A stretch of 64,000 nt of DNA from Elymus sibiricus (taxonomy: Eukaryota > Streptophyta > Magnoliopsida > Poales > Poaceae), in the NCBI GenBank assembly GCA_039707655.1, contig CM077665.1, positions 292,768,205-292,832,204 of the forward strand. The letters are read 5' to 3'. This document shows positions 22,843 through 33,252 of the stretch, piece after piece. The number at the start of each line of letters is the position of its first letter. Positions within the stretch are counted from its first letter, which is position 1. A program made the translations under genes and the position numbers. The notes below the pieces were generated by a model that saw only the letters and a program-made list of their open reading frames with translations, searched no databases and had not been told where the DNA came from.

Positions 22843-22857
22843 ACTCCCCCAAGCTTA
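22843..22857 (-). other. Element H polypurine tract
   Basis: AACTCCCCCAAGCTT on the plus strand, read as AAGCTTGGGGGAGTT before the 3' LTR on the minus strand. Confidence 0.82.
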
Positions 22858-24316
22858 GACCTCGTTTGTCCTCAAGCGAAAGCCGATATCGAAAAACATG
22901 TCCACATGGTTTGAGAGAGAGGTGTCGATAAAAACAAAATACGGACATAGTAGCATCATGCTTATTATCATAGCAGCAACAAACTTTATCATAGAACTTA
23001 TTCATATAACTTTTATTATATAACTTCATCATATAACTTCTCATGAACAAGTAACAATTCATCACAACATAGAAGTATAAAGCATAAATCTTATTGAAAA
23101 CTAACAAACTATGTTCTCAGTCAACTTTGCAACTACAATTCATCATATTTTCCGGAAGGGTCTCGTGTCGGAGCGTTTTGGCAAGTTCACATACTCAACC
23201 ATCATTTATTATTCTATGATTTCTAACACTCACAACATACCCATGAGCAAAAAAGTTTCAACCGGACACATAGAAAGATAGGGCCTTATAGTTTCGCCTC
23301 CCAATGTATTCACCTCAAGGGTGATGTCAACAATAATAACTCATGCTCACTCATATCCAACTGGATATATGTGCCTAGATCTTTCCTCACCACATGATGC
23401 TTGCAAAAAGAAAAAGTAAAAAGGAATAGGGAAGAATACTTTGACTCTTGCATAAAAGTAAATACATAAAAGTAAAAGATAGGCCCTTCGCAGAGGGAAG
23501 CAGAGGTTGTCATGCGCCTTTTTAGTTTGTATGCCAAATGCCTTAATGTAAAAGAACGTCACGTTATATTGCCCCCTATGATAGCAACCTTTATTATGCA
23601 GTCCGGCGCTTTTATTACTTTGCCATCATAAGTTCGTACAACGCTCAATTTTCTCTTACACTAATTGATCAAACACATTTAGAAGCAATTTTTATTGCCT
23701 TATTGCACCGATGACAACTTACTTGAAGGATCTTACTCGATCCATAGGTAGGTATGGTGGACTCTCAAAACATGAGTTTGGGTTTAGGGTTTTTGGATGC
23801 ACAAGTAGTATTTCTACTTAGTGCGGAATTTTTGGCTAGCAAAGATATTGAGCAAGCACCACATGTTGAAGGGTCTATGCCAATATAACTTCTATGTGAA
23901 TATGCACAAACATAAATCATTACGTTGTCTTCCTTGTCCAACGTCAACAATTTTGGCATATAATATTTAATGGGGGCTCACAATCATAAAAGATGTCCAA
24001 GATAGTGTATTTGAATGTGAATCTTCTCTTCCCTTATTAATTCTTTCATGAATTGCATCATTGACCATTGCTATGTTTGTCAACCTCCAATAAATTTTAT
24101 CACTTATACTTTTCCTTATGTGATGTCATTACTTAGCATAAGATTAGCATATGATCCTCTTCCTTTATTTCCTTTCTATTTTGATTGCAACAAGAAAGTA
24201 AAGAAGCAAAAGCTCAAACTAAACTTTATTATATAACTCTCACTCGATTACATAGATAGATAGATCACGAAACTAGCACTCGAAAATAGATCATACTAAA
24301 CTTTTATTCAACTAAA
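22858..24316 (-). other. Element H 3' untranslated region
   Basis: About 1.46 kb between the extra ORF and the polypurine tract. AT-rich, with no supportable gene or RNA on either strand. Confidence 0.55.
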
Positions 24317-24961
24317 TCACAAAAGAGCTAGGGATCGAACTAAATAGGTAAAGGTAAATAAAAGTGATGGTGATACGATACCGGGGCATCTCCCCCAAAC
24401 TTGGGTCAAGCCAAGGGGAGTGCCCATACCCGTGTACTCAAGTCTCCTTTGGTGGTGAAGATGATGAAGGTGGTGGTGATGAGTGGTAGGTTTGTCCTCC
24501 GGCTTCCAAGTCAAGGGCTCACCATCAAAAGTTGATGCACGAGTCCCCCGAGTCCTGCAACTGGCAGCTAAACTCATACCTTTAAATCTTGCTTCATACA
24601 CAAAAACTTGGTTTTGAAGATCATAGATTTGACTTTGCAGAAAATTGGTTTGCTCGTTAAAGGTGAAGACGATGTCCTTCATAGACCGGCCATCCACCAT
24701 CTGATCACGGGTGAATTTCATGATCATGGAGTGATTGGCACTAAGTCCAGGCTCCACCATCCTTTGGCACTTGAAGATGTCTTGTTCCACCGCCTCGAGC
24801 CTAGCCTCCATGCTTCCCCTCCTCTTGGGTCCCTGAACATCTCGGATGTGGAGCACCCCCTCACGCATCTCAATGGTTTGAGGGTGCTTCATCACCTCCG
24901 GAAAGTACGGATTAATGACCTTCTCGAACAACTTGTCCTTGGAGGAGCTTGGTGGAGCCAT
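24317..24961 (-). CDS. Extra 3' ORF of element H (coiled-coil protein)
   Basis: 214 codons, intact, starting MAPPSSSKDKLFEKVIN. Residues about 40-130 are charged and Leu/Met/Gln-rich (MEARLEAVEQDIFKCQ, FLQSQIYDLQNQVFVYEARF), consistent with a coiled coil. Residues about 160-175 are a His-rich tail. It has no transmembrane segment of the usual envelope type and no catalytic motif; the hydrophobic end (SLLFTFTYLV) may be read-through into non-coding sequence. Proteins of this kind occur at the post-integrase position in Triticeae gypsy elements (from memory); the role is unknown. Upstream lies a promoter-like copy of LTR sequence with a TATA box, suggesting separate expression. Confidence 0.6.
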   Translation of the reverse strand: MAPPSSSKDKLFEKVINPYFPEVMKHPQTIEMREGVLHIRDVQGPKRRGSMEARLEAVEQDIFKCQRMVEPGLSANHSMIMKFTRDQMVDGRSMKDIVFTFNEQTNFLQSQIYDLQNQVFVYEARFKGMSLAASCRTRGTRASTFDGEPLTWKPEDKPTTHHHHLHHLHHQRRLEYTGMGTPLGLTQVWGRCPGIVSPSLLFTFTYLVRSLALL

Positions 24962-25265
24962 GGAGATCTAGATCTGACGAGAAAACAACACGAAACAAGA
25001 ACAAAGAATTTTTCTGCGATGCGGTGGTCAAAACAATCGGGAGTATATATAAAGAATATTTTATCATGGGAAGCAAGAATATGGAAGGAAAACGGAGTCG
25101 GGAAGGTGTCCGAGGTGGGCACAACCCACCAGGGCGCGCCCTGGTGTATCGTTCTCACCTCGTTTGCTTTCCTATTTATTTCTTATTTTCCTAATTTTTT
25201 TAATATTCCAAAACTGACAGAAAATATTTTTGCGGATTTTTCGGAGGCCGTTTACTTACCGTATC
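24962..25265 (-). promoter_or_regulatory. Internal U3-like promoter region upstream of the extra ORF
   Basis: On the minus strand this segment repeats, in diverged form and in the same order, features of the H LTR: TTTTGGAATAT, CCAGGGCGCGCCCTGG, GGTGGGTTGTGC and CCCACCTC. A strong TATA-like TATATATAC lies at 25043-25051, and the ATG at 24961 follows after about 80 bases of leader. Inference: an LTR-derived or LTR-like internal promoter. Confidence 0.55.
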
Positions 25266-25281
25266 ATGTACCTCCTCTTTT

Positions 25282-26164
25282 TCAGAATTCTGGAGTGTTC
25301 CGAAAGGTTTCTTCTATGTGTTCCTCCGGTGTGAAGGTTTGAATAGCACTGCTTTCAACATTGATAGGCGTACCTGAGATATCGTGTTTAATTATTTGTC
25401 CATTGACCACCTTCGGGTTAGTACCTTCGGCATTATTAATGTTGATAGCTCCAGAACGATAAACCTCTTCGATAAAATATGGTCCTTCCCATTTGGAAAG
25501 AAGCTTACGTGCAAAAAAAATTAAATGAGAGTTGTACAAAAGAACATATTCTCCAACTTTGAATTCCCACTTTTGGATTCTTTTGTCATGCCATCTTTTA
25601 ACTTTCTCTTTGAATACTTTGGCATTTTAATAAGCTTGGGTTCTCCATTCATCTAGTGAGCTAATATCAAATAACCTCTTCTCACTGGCAAGTTTGAAAT
25701 CATAATTGAGTTCTTTAATTGCCCAACATGCTTTATGTTCTAACTCTAGAGGCAAATGACAAGCTTTTCCATATACCATTTTGTATGGAGACATACCCAT
25801 AGGATTTTTATAAGATGTTCTATAGGCCCAAAGTGCATCATCTAGTTTCTTAGACCAATTCTTTCGAGACCTATTGAAAGTTTTTTGTAATATTAATTTT
25901 ATTTCTCTATTGCTAAGTTCAACTTGACCACTAGATTGAGGATGATAGGGTGATGCAATTCTATGGTTAACATCATATTTAGCAGGCATCTTACGGAAAG
26001 CACCATGAATAAAGTGTGAACCACCATTAGTCATTAAATATCTAGGGACTCCAAACCTCGAGAAACTAACTTCTTTAAGCATTTTAATGGAGGTGTTATG
26101 ATTAGCACTACTAGTTGGAATAGCTTCCACCCACTTAGTAACATAATCAACAGCAACCAAGATA
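25282..26164 (-). pseudogene. Integrase core and C-terminus, element H (second part)
   Basis: Minus strand. Continues integrase after the CACTA insertion. 26160-25630 encodes LVAVDYVTKWVEA-type sequence, FSRFGVPRYLMTNGGSHF, SPYHPQSSGQVELSNREIK and the WAYRTSYKNPMGMSPY and LPLELEHKACWAIK blocks. The second catalytic Asp appears as Asn (MTNGG instead of SDGG); the Glu of GQVE is kept. A TAA stop at 25627-25629 breaks the frame where QAYENAK-type sequence is expected; the same frame then continues through a C-terminal domain (KWEGPYFIEEVYRSGAI) to 25282. Enzymatically dead as it stands. Confidence 0.88.
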
Positions 26165-26167
26165 TGA

Positions 26168-26800
26168 CACTACTGCAGGATGCTGCTGACGCGACACATC
26201 AATCAGAGACCCTTTGCCAAAACTGTGTGCGATGACCAAATCGCAAACGGTATAGTTATAGCTCCGTCGCTAATGACGTAAACTGTGTGCGATGACGGGT
26301 CCATCAAATACGATCTAAAAAATAGTTGCGTGTGCGATGTTTGGCAAACAGTTGGCCTAGATAAACTGTTTGAGATTGGATAATATAACACAAACGCTTA
26401 TATTAATACAAGTGTGTGCGATGTACGGCATACAGTTCACCCTGATAAACTGTTTGCGCTGATCAAGCAGAACACAAACAATTGTCCAGATGATCACGTG
26501 TGCGATAGACGGCATACAGGTCACTCGGCTGAACTGTTTGTGATGAGGTAAAATAACATAAACGGTTACATAGATCAAGATGTGTGTGATAGACGGCATA
26601 CATGCCACTAGGATGAACTGTGTGCGATAAGCAAAAATAACACAAACGGTTTCTCAGATCAAAATGTGTGTGATGTACGCAGGCCACTCGGATGTGTTGT
26701 GGGCAAACGGTTCCGGATAAAGAAATGTCACGGACTGATGAAATCATCACCGACGGTTTTGGTTGTTTATTCCGTATGCGATGTGATTTGCTCAATTTGC
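26168..26800. repeat. Left subterminal repeat array of the CACTA element
   Basis: About five higher-order units of roughly 80-90 bp, each with GTGTGCGATNNACGGCATACA or a variant, then AACTGTTTGTGAT and ACACAAACGGTT. Such arrays bind transposase in CACTA elements generally. Similar words recur at 28370-28660, near 30345, 35030-35110 and 38340-38910. Confidence 0.8.
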
Positions 26801-26984
26801 CCACAAACATCTATGCTCTGTTTAGAAGAACATGATTGCGTAACCAAATTAAGCATCCAATACACACATAACATTGGCGCACACCTTAATAAGCTATTAC
26901 ATGCATAATAAACTTATCCCTCTAAAACTACGAATATTTCTGCATAGAGGGAGTATGAGAATTGAGAAACGATCATCAAATCAT

Positions 26985-27809
26985 CTACTTCTCGTGACGC
27001 TTGCCACCAGCACTCTGCTTGTGGCACGATCCCTCGTTGTCTTCAGGTAGGAGGCACTTCCTCATGTCAACGATCCGCCTGAACATCTCGTAGCATGTGT
27101 ACACTTGCTTGGCCGCGGTCTGGAGGTGATATTCATCCAGTTTCTTCACCCAGCCCCTGTGCGAGACAGGCTTGTTCTTGTTGCACTCAGCCTTCATGTC
27201 AGCATAGTAGGGGTCGATGATGGCCTCGGCCAGGTCAACATGGGAGTCCATGTCCTTCTTGCGGTCCCAGACCCTGTAGTGGCCGCAGATGTCGACAAGC
27301 TTCTGGCAGGCCATGCCCGAAGTCTTGAGCACCTTTGGATCGTCGGTGGTGTCCACCATAGCGAACCTGTAGTTGGGGCTGTTGACAAACCTGGTGAAAC
27401 GCTCGCAAGCCACTATGGCCAGACAGTAGTGGTAGAGGAGGACGTGATGGCTGACGCACAACTGGGCGACGGCAACCTCCTGATCATGCCCGGCACGACC
27501 GCTGGTGTAAGTGAGGTCGAAGCTGACCACTTTGTACTTGTCATCTGCATCAAGCAGCCGCTCCATGGTGTTGATGGAGTCTTCCACCATGCCCGGGTCG
27601 TTGGTGTACACCACCGTGTGGTCCGTCTTCCTCATGTGGGTCTCCACATGATGCACGCCGAACTCCATTGGAGCGCCGCTGGACATCCTCTCTGTTTGCG
27701 TCGTCCAGGGTGCGCTTATTGTGTTGTGGGGCGCGATTGAAAGCATGAAGAGACTATGGTTAATGGCCATGGGTATAAATGGGGGCCGGACGTCCTTGAA
27801 AACCGGCAT
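26985..27809 (-). CDS. 3'-5' exonuclease-like protein, copy 1 (captured)
   Basis: 274 codons, open; the likely native start is the Met at residue 42 (MSSGAPMEF) because the other copies align from there. Residues 92-130 (KVVSFDLTYT ... VAVAQLCVSHHVLLYHYCLA) match the Exo I block of DEDDy nucleases of the WRN-exonuclease type, but the Glu of D-x-E is replaced by Thr. Residues 148-175 fit Exo II (AMVDTTDDPKVL). Residues 229-246 (LQTAAKQVYTCYEMFRRI) fit Exo III, but the Tyr and Asp expected from YAAKDVY are Thr and Gln. With three key residues gone it should be catalytically inactive. It lies just inside the left subterminal array. Whether it is expressed cannot be told. Confidence 0.72.
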   Translation of the reverse strand: MPVFKDVRPPFIPMAINHSLFMLSIAPHNTISAPWTTQTERMSSGAPMEFGVHHVETHMRKTDHTVVYTNDPGMVEDSINTMERLLDADDKYKVVSFDLTYTSGRAGHDQEVAVAQLCVSHHVLLYHYCLAIVACERFTRFVNSPNYRFAMVDTTDDPKVLKTSGMACQKLVDICGHYRVWDRKKDMDSHVDLAEAIIDPYYADMKAECNKNKPVSHRGWVKKLDEYHLQTAAKQVYTCYEMFRRIVDMRKCLLPEDNEGSCHKQSAGGKRHEK

Positions 27810-28034
27810 GTCCGGATGGCAGTTTTTGCAGCGCGTGATTCAGTCGTGGAGCACGTAACTACATGGGGCAATGTGCGTGGCGCAACCGCATGCATATGGA
27901 GCCCCGAACGAGATCGTGGGCCGGCCCGAACCGCTGGCAGAGCGCGCGCGGAGGGGCGCGAGAGCAGAGCAAGCGCATGGGTGAGAGAGAAGAGCACGCG
28001 TAGGGAGGCGAGAGCAGAGCACGCGGTGGGACGC
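27810..28034. repeat. GC-rich segment with short direct repeats
   Basis: Contains GCGAGAGCAGAGCA repeated at about 27958 and 28009 among GCGCGCGGAGG-type sequence. No gene. It abuts the truncated exonuclease copy 3. Confidence 0.5.
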
Positions 28035-28205
28035 GAGGTCGAACCAGACCACTATGTACTTGTCCTCGTCAAGTAACAGGTCCATGACATTGGAGTTCTC
28101 CATCCAGATCGGATGTTTGGTGTACACCACGAACAGATAGGGCGTGTCCACTACGGCATCCATGGTGAACTGGCGCTCGTCATCGGCAGCCACAAGGAGC
28201 GCCAT
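28035..28205 (-). pseudogene. 3'-5' exonuclease-like, truncated copy 3
   Basis: Encodes only the N-terminal part, from MALLVAADDERQFTMDA through VVYTKHPIWMENS to KYIVVWFDL, ending inside the Exo I block where unrelated GC-rich sequence begins. It is closer to copy 2 (28806-29542) than to copy 1 in this region. Confidence 0.7.
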
Positions 28206-28369
28206 TAGAGCCGTGCAGGATACCCTCGGTCGTGGTTCTGCTTCTTATGGTCCGGATATTAATCGTCAATTGCATATTGATGTCCAGATATTAATAAGCC
28301 ATTGCATACTAAGGAAAAGATAGTACTACCAAAATAAGAGTCTCCCTCATAAGATGTCGTTTGCATGGT

Positions 28370-28660
28370 TGTATGTGATGCCCGGCAAACAAGTCGTTTG
28401 GACGAACTGTTTGTGTTGATCAAAAGTAACACAAATGATTCTGCGTAACAAGATGTGTGTGATACCCGGCAAACAGGCCAGTACTCGGAATTGGGTGGGA
28501 AGACCGATAAAAAGACAAACGATTCCTGATAATAAGGTGTGTGTGATGTGGCCTATGGGCAAACACTTGCTCGCACCCAATTGTCTGTGATTGTTGAAAT
28601 CATCACCGACGTGTTCGTTTCTATAATTGTATGCGATGTGATCTGCTATGTCTGCATATA
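28370..28660. repeat. Internal copy of the subterminal array
   Basis: TGTGTGTGATACCCGGCAAA and ACACAAATGATT-type words in the same order as 26500-26800, ending in the shared GAAATCATCACCGACG...TATGCGATGTGAT block (28594-28645 against 26738-26790). It precedes exonuclease copy 2 as the terminal array precedes copy 1. Confidence 0.72.
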
Positions 28661-28805
28661 GCATCTATGCTCTGTCTACAGAACAACATCATGATTGCAT
28701 AACCTAAATAAACATCCAATTACATTACTGACTACAGATAACATTTGCACACATCAATTAACAAGTACATGCATACTAAACTAGTAGTGACGATCATCAA
28801 ATCAT

Positions 28806-29542
28806 TCATCTATAGTTCTTGTGACGAGGGGTGCTGATCGGCGCAGGACGGAGGCACTTCCTCATGTCAACGATCTTCCTGCACATCTCGTAGCTTACGT
28901 ACACATCCTTGGCCGCGTACTTGACGTGATCTTCATCCAATCTCCGGACCGAGGCGCGGTACCAGGCAACCTTCTTCTTGCAGACATCCTTCATGCCTTT
29001 GTAGTAGGGGTCAATGATGGCCATGGCGAGGTCAACCAGGCCTTATGCTTCTCCTCGCCACCCAAGATCTTGTACAGGCATTGGATGTCCACAAGATTCC
29101 AGCAGGCCAAGCTAGTCCTGAGCACCTTTTCATCGTCGGTGGTGTCCACCATACCGAATATGTAGTCGGGGCTATTGACAAACCTGGCAAATCGATCGCA
29201 AGGCCTTGTGGCCAGGCAGTAGTGGTAGACGAGGACGTAATGGCCCACGCATAGCTAGGCGACGGCAACCTTCTGATCATGCCCAACACGACCACCAGTG
29301 TACTCAAGGTCGAAGCCGACCACTTTGTACTTGTCATAGACAAGTAACTGTTCCATGGTGTGGATGGAGTTCTCCACCCAGATTGGGTCGTTGGTGTACA
29401 CCCCCGTGAGGTTCTTGAACCTTACGTGGGTGTCCACATAGGCACGAATGGTGAACTGCCGCTTGTCGTCGGCACCCGCTGGGAGCTCCGCCATTGGAGC
29501 CGAGCAGGATATCCTCTCTGTATTTGGAGTGTGGGTGTGCAT
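28806..29542 (-). pseudogene. 3'-5' exonuclease-like, copy 2 (nonsense and frameshift)
   Basis: Starts MHTHTPNTERISCSAPMAE. It keeps Exo I intact (KVVGFDLEYTGGR, catalytic Asp and Glu present), Exo II (FGMVDTTDDEKVL) and Exo III (HVKYAAKDVYVSYEMCRKI with Tyr and Asp). It is broken by a TAG stop at 29252-29254, where copy 1 has Gln (VAVAQLC), and by a frameshift near 29040 between the KHKAWL and AIIDPYY blocks. Decay therefore differs from copy 1, which keeps its frame but has lost active-site residues. The source is presumably a host WRN-exonuclease-like gene of grasses; inference. Confidence 0.75.
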
Positions 29543-30602
29543 CTTGCGTTTTGGGGAAAGGTTGAAGAGAGACAATATGTTAAATGAGCGGTGGAGTAAA
29601 TGGGGGCTTGACGGGCTATAATTGGCATGTCTTGTCACCGCGTTCCCGACGGAGGATTGATGTGCAAGCTTGACCAGCGCCCGAACAAGCATTCCCGGCG
29701 GTTCGATTGGTCACGTGGCGACTCGAAGTGCCGCCAACGTATCGTTGGTGAGCCCGTTCCTGCGCGCAAACGCGCACAGCCTCCCGCCCAGCTCGGTTGG
29801 CCATGCGTCGGCTGGAAGAAGCTCCCATTATTTGGGGCGTTAAATGGCAAGCGGTTAGTAAAAACGATGTGTGTGCAATGACATAAAGCAGCGTACAAGT
29901 TCAGCACTAAGCAGCGGTGTGGAATATGCAATGCGGGTGCGACTGGGAAGGACGGTGCGGGTTTTGTTAAGCGGGGACGATGGTGAGGGTTTTCTCGGCC
30001 AGAATAATAATGTGCTTCGGAGGCGACGGTTCAGTAGACACAGCCGTTTGCGATAAGTGTAACTACGGTGTAAATGGACTGCCATGGTCCATGTAAATCC
30101 TACTGCCGCAGACGTTCGATGCGTGAGAATGTGTTCTGGACAATCAGGACACACGCGTGTCCCCGCACAATGTTAGTCCTCGCACCCGGTTACAATCCTG
30201 GAAAATAACCAAGTCTTTGGGTTCCATATTTCATCTTTTCGTGTGACACCTAGATTTTTTACCGCATTCAACAAGTTTGCAAGTAAGTCAAGCATTTTTT
30301 ACCATAATATGCAAAGTGTAAAAAAAGTACCAACACTAAAACGTAGCTGTGCGTGCTGTGGGCAAACAGTTGCTAGTAGTAAATTGTGTGGGGACTCTAA
30401 GATAAGCATAAATATTCCATCAACCAAACTGATTGCAGCTCAAGACTGCAATTACATTGCTCTACATATTAGTTCATAAAATAGAGTCTCACCGACATCT
30501 TGATCAACACATAATAAACATACTCAAGCAGAGATATAAGACGCACAAACTATAGATAGCTAGGATAGTGCTAGCATCAGGACATGTATATATAACTCAA
30601 TC
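29543..30602. other. CACTA interior without recognised gene
   Basis: About 1 kb of mixed composition. One GTGCTGTGGGCAAACAGTTG subterminal-type word lies near 30353. Frames up to about 100 codons exist on both strands, but none shows motifs or compositional support. Confidence 0.5.
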
Positions 30603-31565
30603 CTAATCGTACCCACCAACAACGTAAACTTTCTCCAGGTACTCCGCATACGCAGCGTGCGCCACCCTCCGAGAATACTTCTGCTTGAAAGAGCCAACGG
30701 CTCGTCCTCTAGCATGAGCCAGAACACTTGCAAAAACCGGGGTTAAGCCTTTGGGCGCAGAACGGTATCCGAAGCCCCCATTCCGGGTCCTGATACAACG
30801 ATTATGCGTTCCCGCATAGAGATCCTTGAGCTTTTGCTTTTTGTACCTTCTCTAGTCGTACTTATCGCTACCAACGTCATCAGATAGCACCTATACATAT
30901 AATAAAAAATCATGACATTGATGAATAAAATGCATAAAATGATATCACAAACAACTTAGTGCAACAAAATTATTAACTAATGACTTTAAATGCATGAACC
31001 GATTATTTTCAAACAAACAAGGAACTTTGAAGTAAGTACTACTCAACATTATCACTAAAGTAGTGATCTACATGCTCTTATACAGTGTTTATTTACAAAT
31101 GGGTACATGTACAATCATCTATGTAGATAGATTATTAGCAAAATGATCATTTGTAGAGGTCAACCATTAAATCACTGTAAAACCTTAGACATAATACTAG
31201 CATAATCATATGTACGGTTGTCACTTATCCAAGTCACTTATCATTTACCTGCCAAACAATCAATACGTACACACTAACACGGATCTATCGAATCTTACTC
31301 TGATTACATGGATTGAAATAACATAAACCCCGGACGAATTACAAAAAAAAGGTGGAAAACAGAACTAATCAGAGATACCCTATGATATAGTTACCAAAAT
31401 AGGGGGGGGTCTAACCTGTTCTTCGTCGTCGTCGGAGTTGTCGCCGTCGGAGTCGTCGTCGGTGGAGTGGTCATCAGAGAGGTCCTAGTAGTCTCTGTGC
31501 AGCACTGCCTCCTGCTGGGGAGGCACGACTGGGCTTACAACGTCATTGTCGTGCTGGCGAGACAT
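30603..31565 (-). pseudogene. Two-exon gene of unknown function, acidic then basic
   Basis: Minus strand: exon 1 31565-31416 starts MSRQHDNDVVSPVVPP and ends in an Asp/Ser run (DDHSTDDDSDGDNSDDDEEQ), with donor CAG/GTTAG. Exon 2 30890-30603 starts after an AG acceptor, in phase 0, with VLSDDVGSDKYD and then a Lys/Arg-rich part (RRYKKQKLKDLYAGTHNR, RTRNGGFGYRSAPKG, FKQKYSRRVAHAAYAEYLE) to a TAG stop. Total 145 residues. Two in-frame TAGs (after HRDY in exon 1, after DKYD in exon 2) break it; the second fits TGG to TAG. An acidic N-half and basic C-half suggest a chromatin or DNA-associated protein or a CACTA accessory (TNPA-like) protein; I do not recognise the family. Confidence 0.55.
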
Positions 31566-31799
31566 CATCGGCCGGGAGGGCAACCTCGTCGCCCAGCATC
31601 AAGAGATGCTTAGTTGCTTCGCCGGCCCCGGCTTCGACCCCCGCGTCACCACTCCCTCTGATGGTGCGCTTGGTCACCATCTGATACACTTCCGAGTGAT
31701 GATGCAGGCGCGGTGTGTGGAGAGAGGGGAGTGCGGCCGCCTGCTATAACCAGCGGCACAAGCACGATTAATATAGAGTGGTTGGGAGCTAGGCGGGAG

Positions 31800-32095
31800 G
31801 CGGGTAAACGGCTCGCCTCCAGGTGAGCCTGCGCAGCGGTCTTCTCGCATGCCATACCCCTGCTCGCACTTCTCCCGTCTTGCCCGCGCAGAGGACTGCT
31901 CGCACGTCGCCCAGTTACGTGGGGAGAGGACTACTCGCACGCGTCCCGTCAATTCACACACCAGCTCGCACGTCTCCCGGTGAGCCAGAGCGGCCTGCTC
32001 GCACGCGTCCGGTCAATTTACACACCTGCTCGCATGCCTCACGGTCAGACTGAGCCGCGGACTGCTCGCATCATGCGTCCCGTCGACTCACCTCT
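31800..32095. repeat. GC-rich short-repeat region
   Basis: Five or more copies of a CTGCTCGCACGCGTCC-like word with GTCAATTYACACACC spacers, about 55 bp apart (near 31913, 31935, 31965, 31997, 32028). It lies upstream of the two-exon gene on the minus strand and could be its promoter side. Confidence 0.55.
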
Positions 32096-32275
32096 GCTCG
32101 GACGGCACACGGGGCTCGTGGTGGTACATAATATTTTGTTGGGATCAACGCACACGGTTCAGTACTGTAATCGTTCGTGACAAGTGTGTGTACCAAGCAC
32201 CAACCTTTAATAAGCTCCCGTTTGTAAGAAAAGTGTATCAAAAATTTGTCTCTAATTAGGCCAGAAATTAGCACA

Positions 32276-32307
32276 CTATATATATATATGATATATATAT
32301 ATATATG
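32276..32307. repeat. AT dinucleotide repeat
   Basis: Two runs of (AT)n separated by a single G. Confidence 0.85.
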
Positions 32308-33252
32308 AAACGGAATCCCAATTTTCATGATTTTCTGTTGATTTTAGGATTCACTTCAATTTAAAATGATTTTTCGATGTTTGAGGTTCCTTACCATTTA
32401 TTGCATGGCGACTAAACACATGAACCCAAGGGGACATATGATTTCCCCCAATGAATTCCTGGAAACTCAATTATTGCATATTTTCGAATGATATATGGCC
32501 ATTTTATAATTATAACACGGACTGATGTGTCACATGTTTTCTGCATAAAAATAGTTTGACGCGCCTCGAAGTGGTGTTTTCGGTGGTGGCCGCGCGCGGG
32601 GGGTGGGGGGCTCTTTCCGTTTCACTTGTTTGCACTAGCCTGTGTGTGTGGGATTGTCCGTTTTGTGAGGCAGTGCCACCCCAAATTATCAAAATTGTGC
32701 ATTGAAATGTTTAAAACAAGGCACGTCATGCCTATGTTTAGGACACATGCACACGATGGTGGTGGTCCCTCGGACAATAATCCTTCGTGCATTCCTAGTG
32801 ATCCCCACATTCGTGGGTCCATGCATGTGGTCTATCACTTTTGAGCCGCATCGGTAGGGGTTTGATCAAGGTGGGTTTAGTTAATCTGCTCTGTGTTGCG
32901 GTAGATCATGGTGAGATTCCACACCAAAGATTGACGTGACGTACTCATGAGTACCTCCTACCGCTCAAAGTTGAGGGGTGCGTGAGAGGAGACATACATA
33001 TTGCACGCAATTTTCTTTAGCGTGGGGACTTCCCAATTTGTGATGCACGCACTGTATCAAAGTTGTGCAGTTGGCATTTTGAATCAAATAAACATACCCA
33101 TGCATATGCTTGTGTCACATATAATCTATGGTGGTCCTAAGCGTGGCTCCCTCACATGGTAATCGGTGACGCGTCAATCTATGGGGCCCATGTGTGGCAC
33201 CTATATTGTATATTGTTTTGACCAATGTGGATCCTTTTCGTTATGCGTGCGA

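Noticed and set aside
24317..24961. Retroviral-type envelope gene
   Set aside because: The position fits, but there is no signal peptide or convincing transmembrane pair; the coiled-coil protein is left without a function.
24608..25342. Plus-strand ORF of 244 codons
   Set aside because: Antisense shadow of the extra ORF and promoter region of element H.
26900..26955. Stowaway MITE with AGAGGGAGTA end
   Set aside because: Only one terminus-like sequence is visible and no partner end or TA pair; too little to call.
27105..27740. Plus-strand ORF of 211 codons
   Set aside because: Antisense to exonuclease copy 1, whose motifs are on the minus strand.
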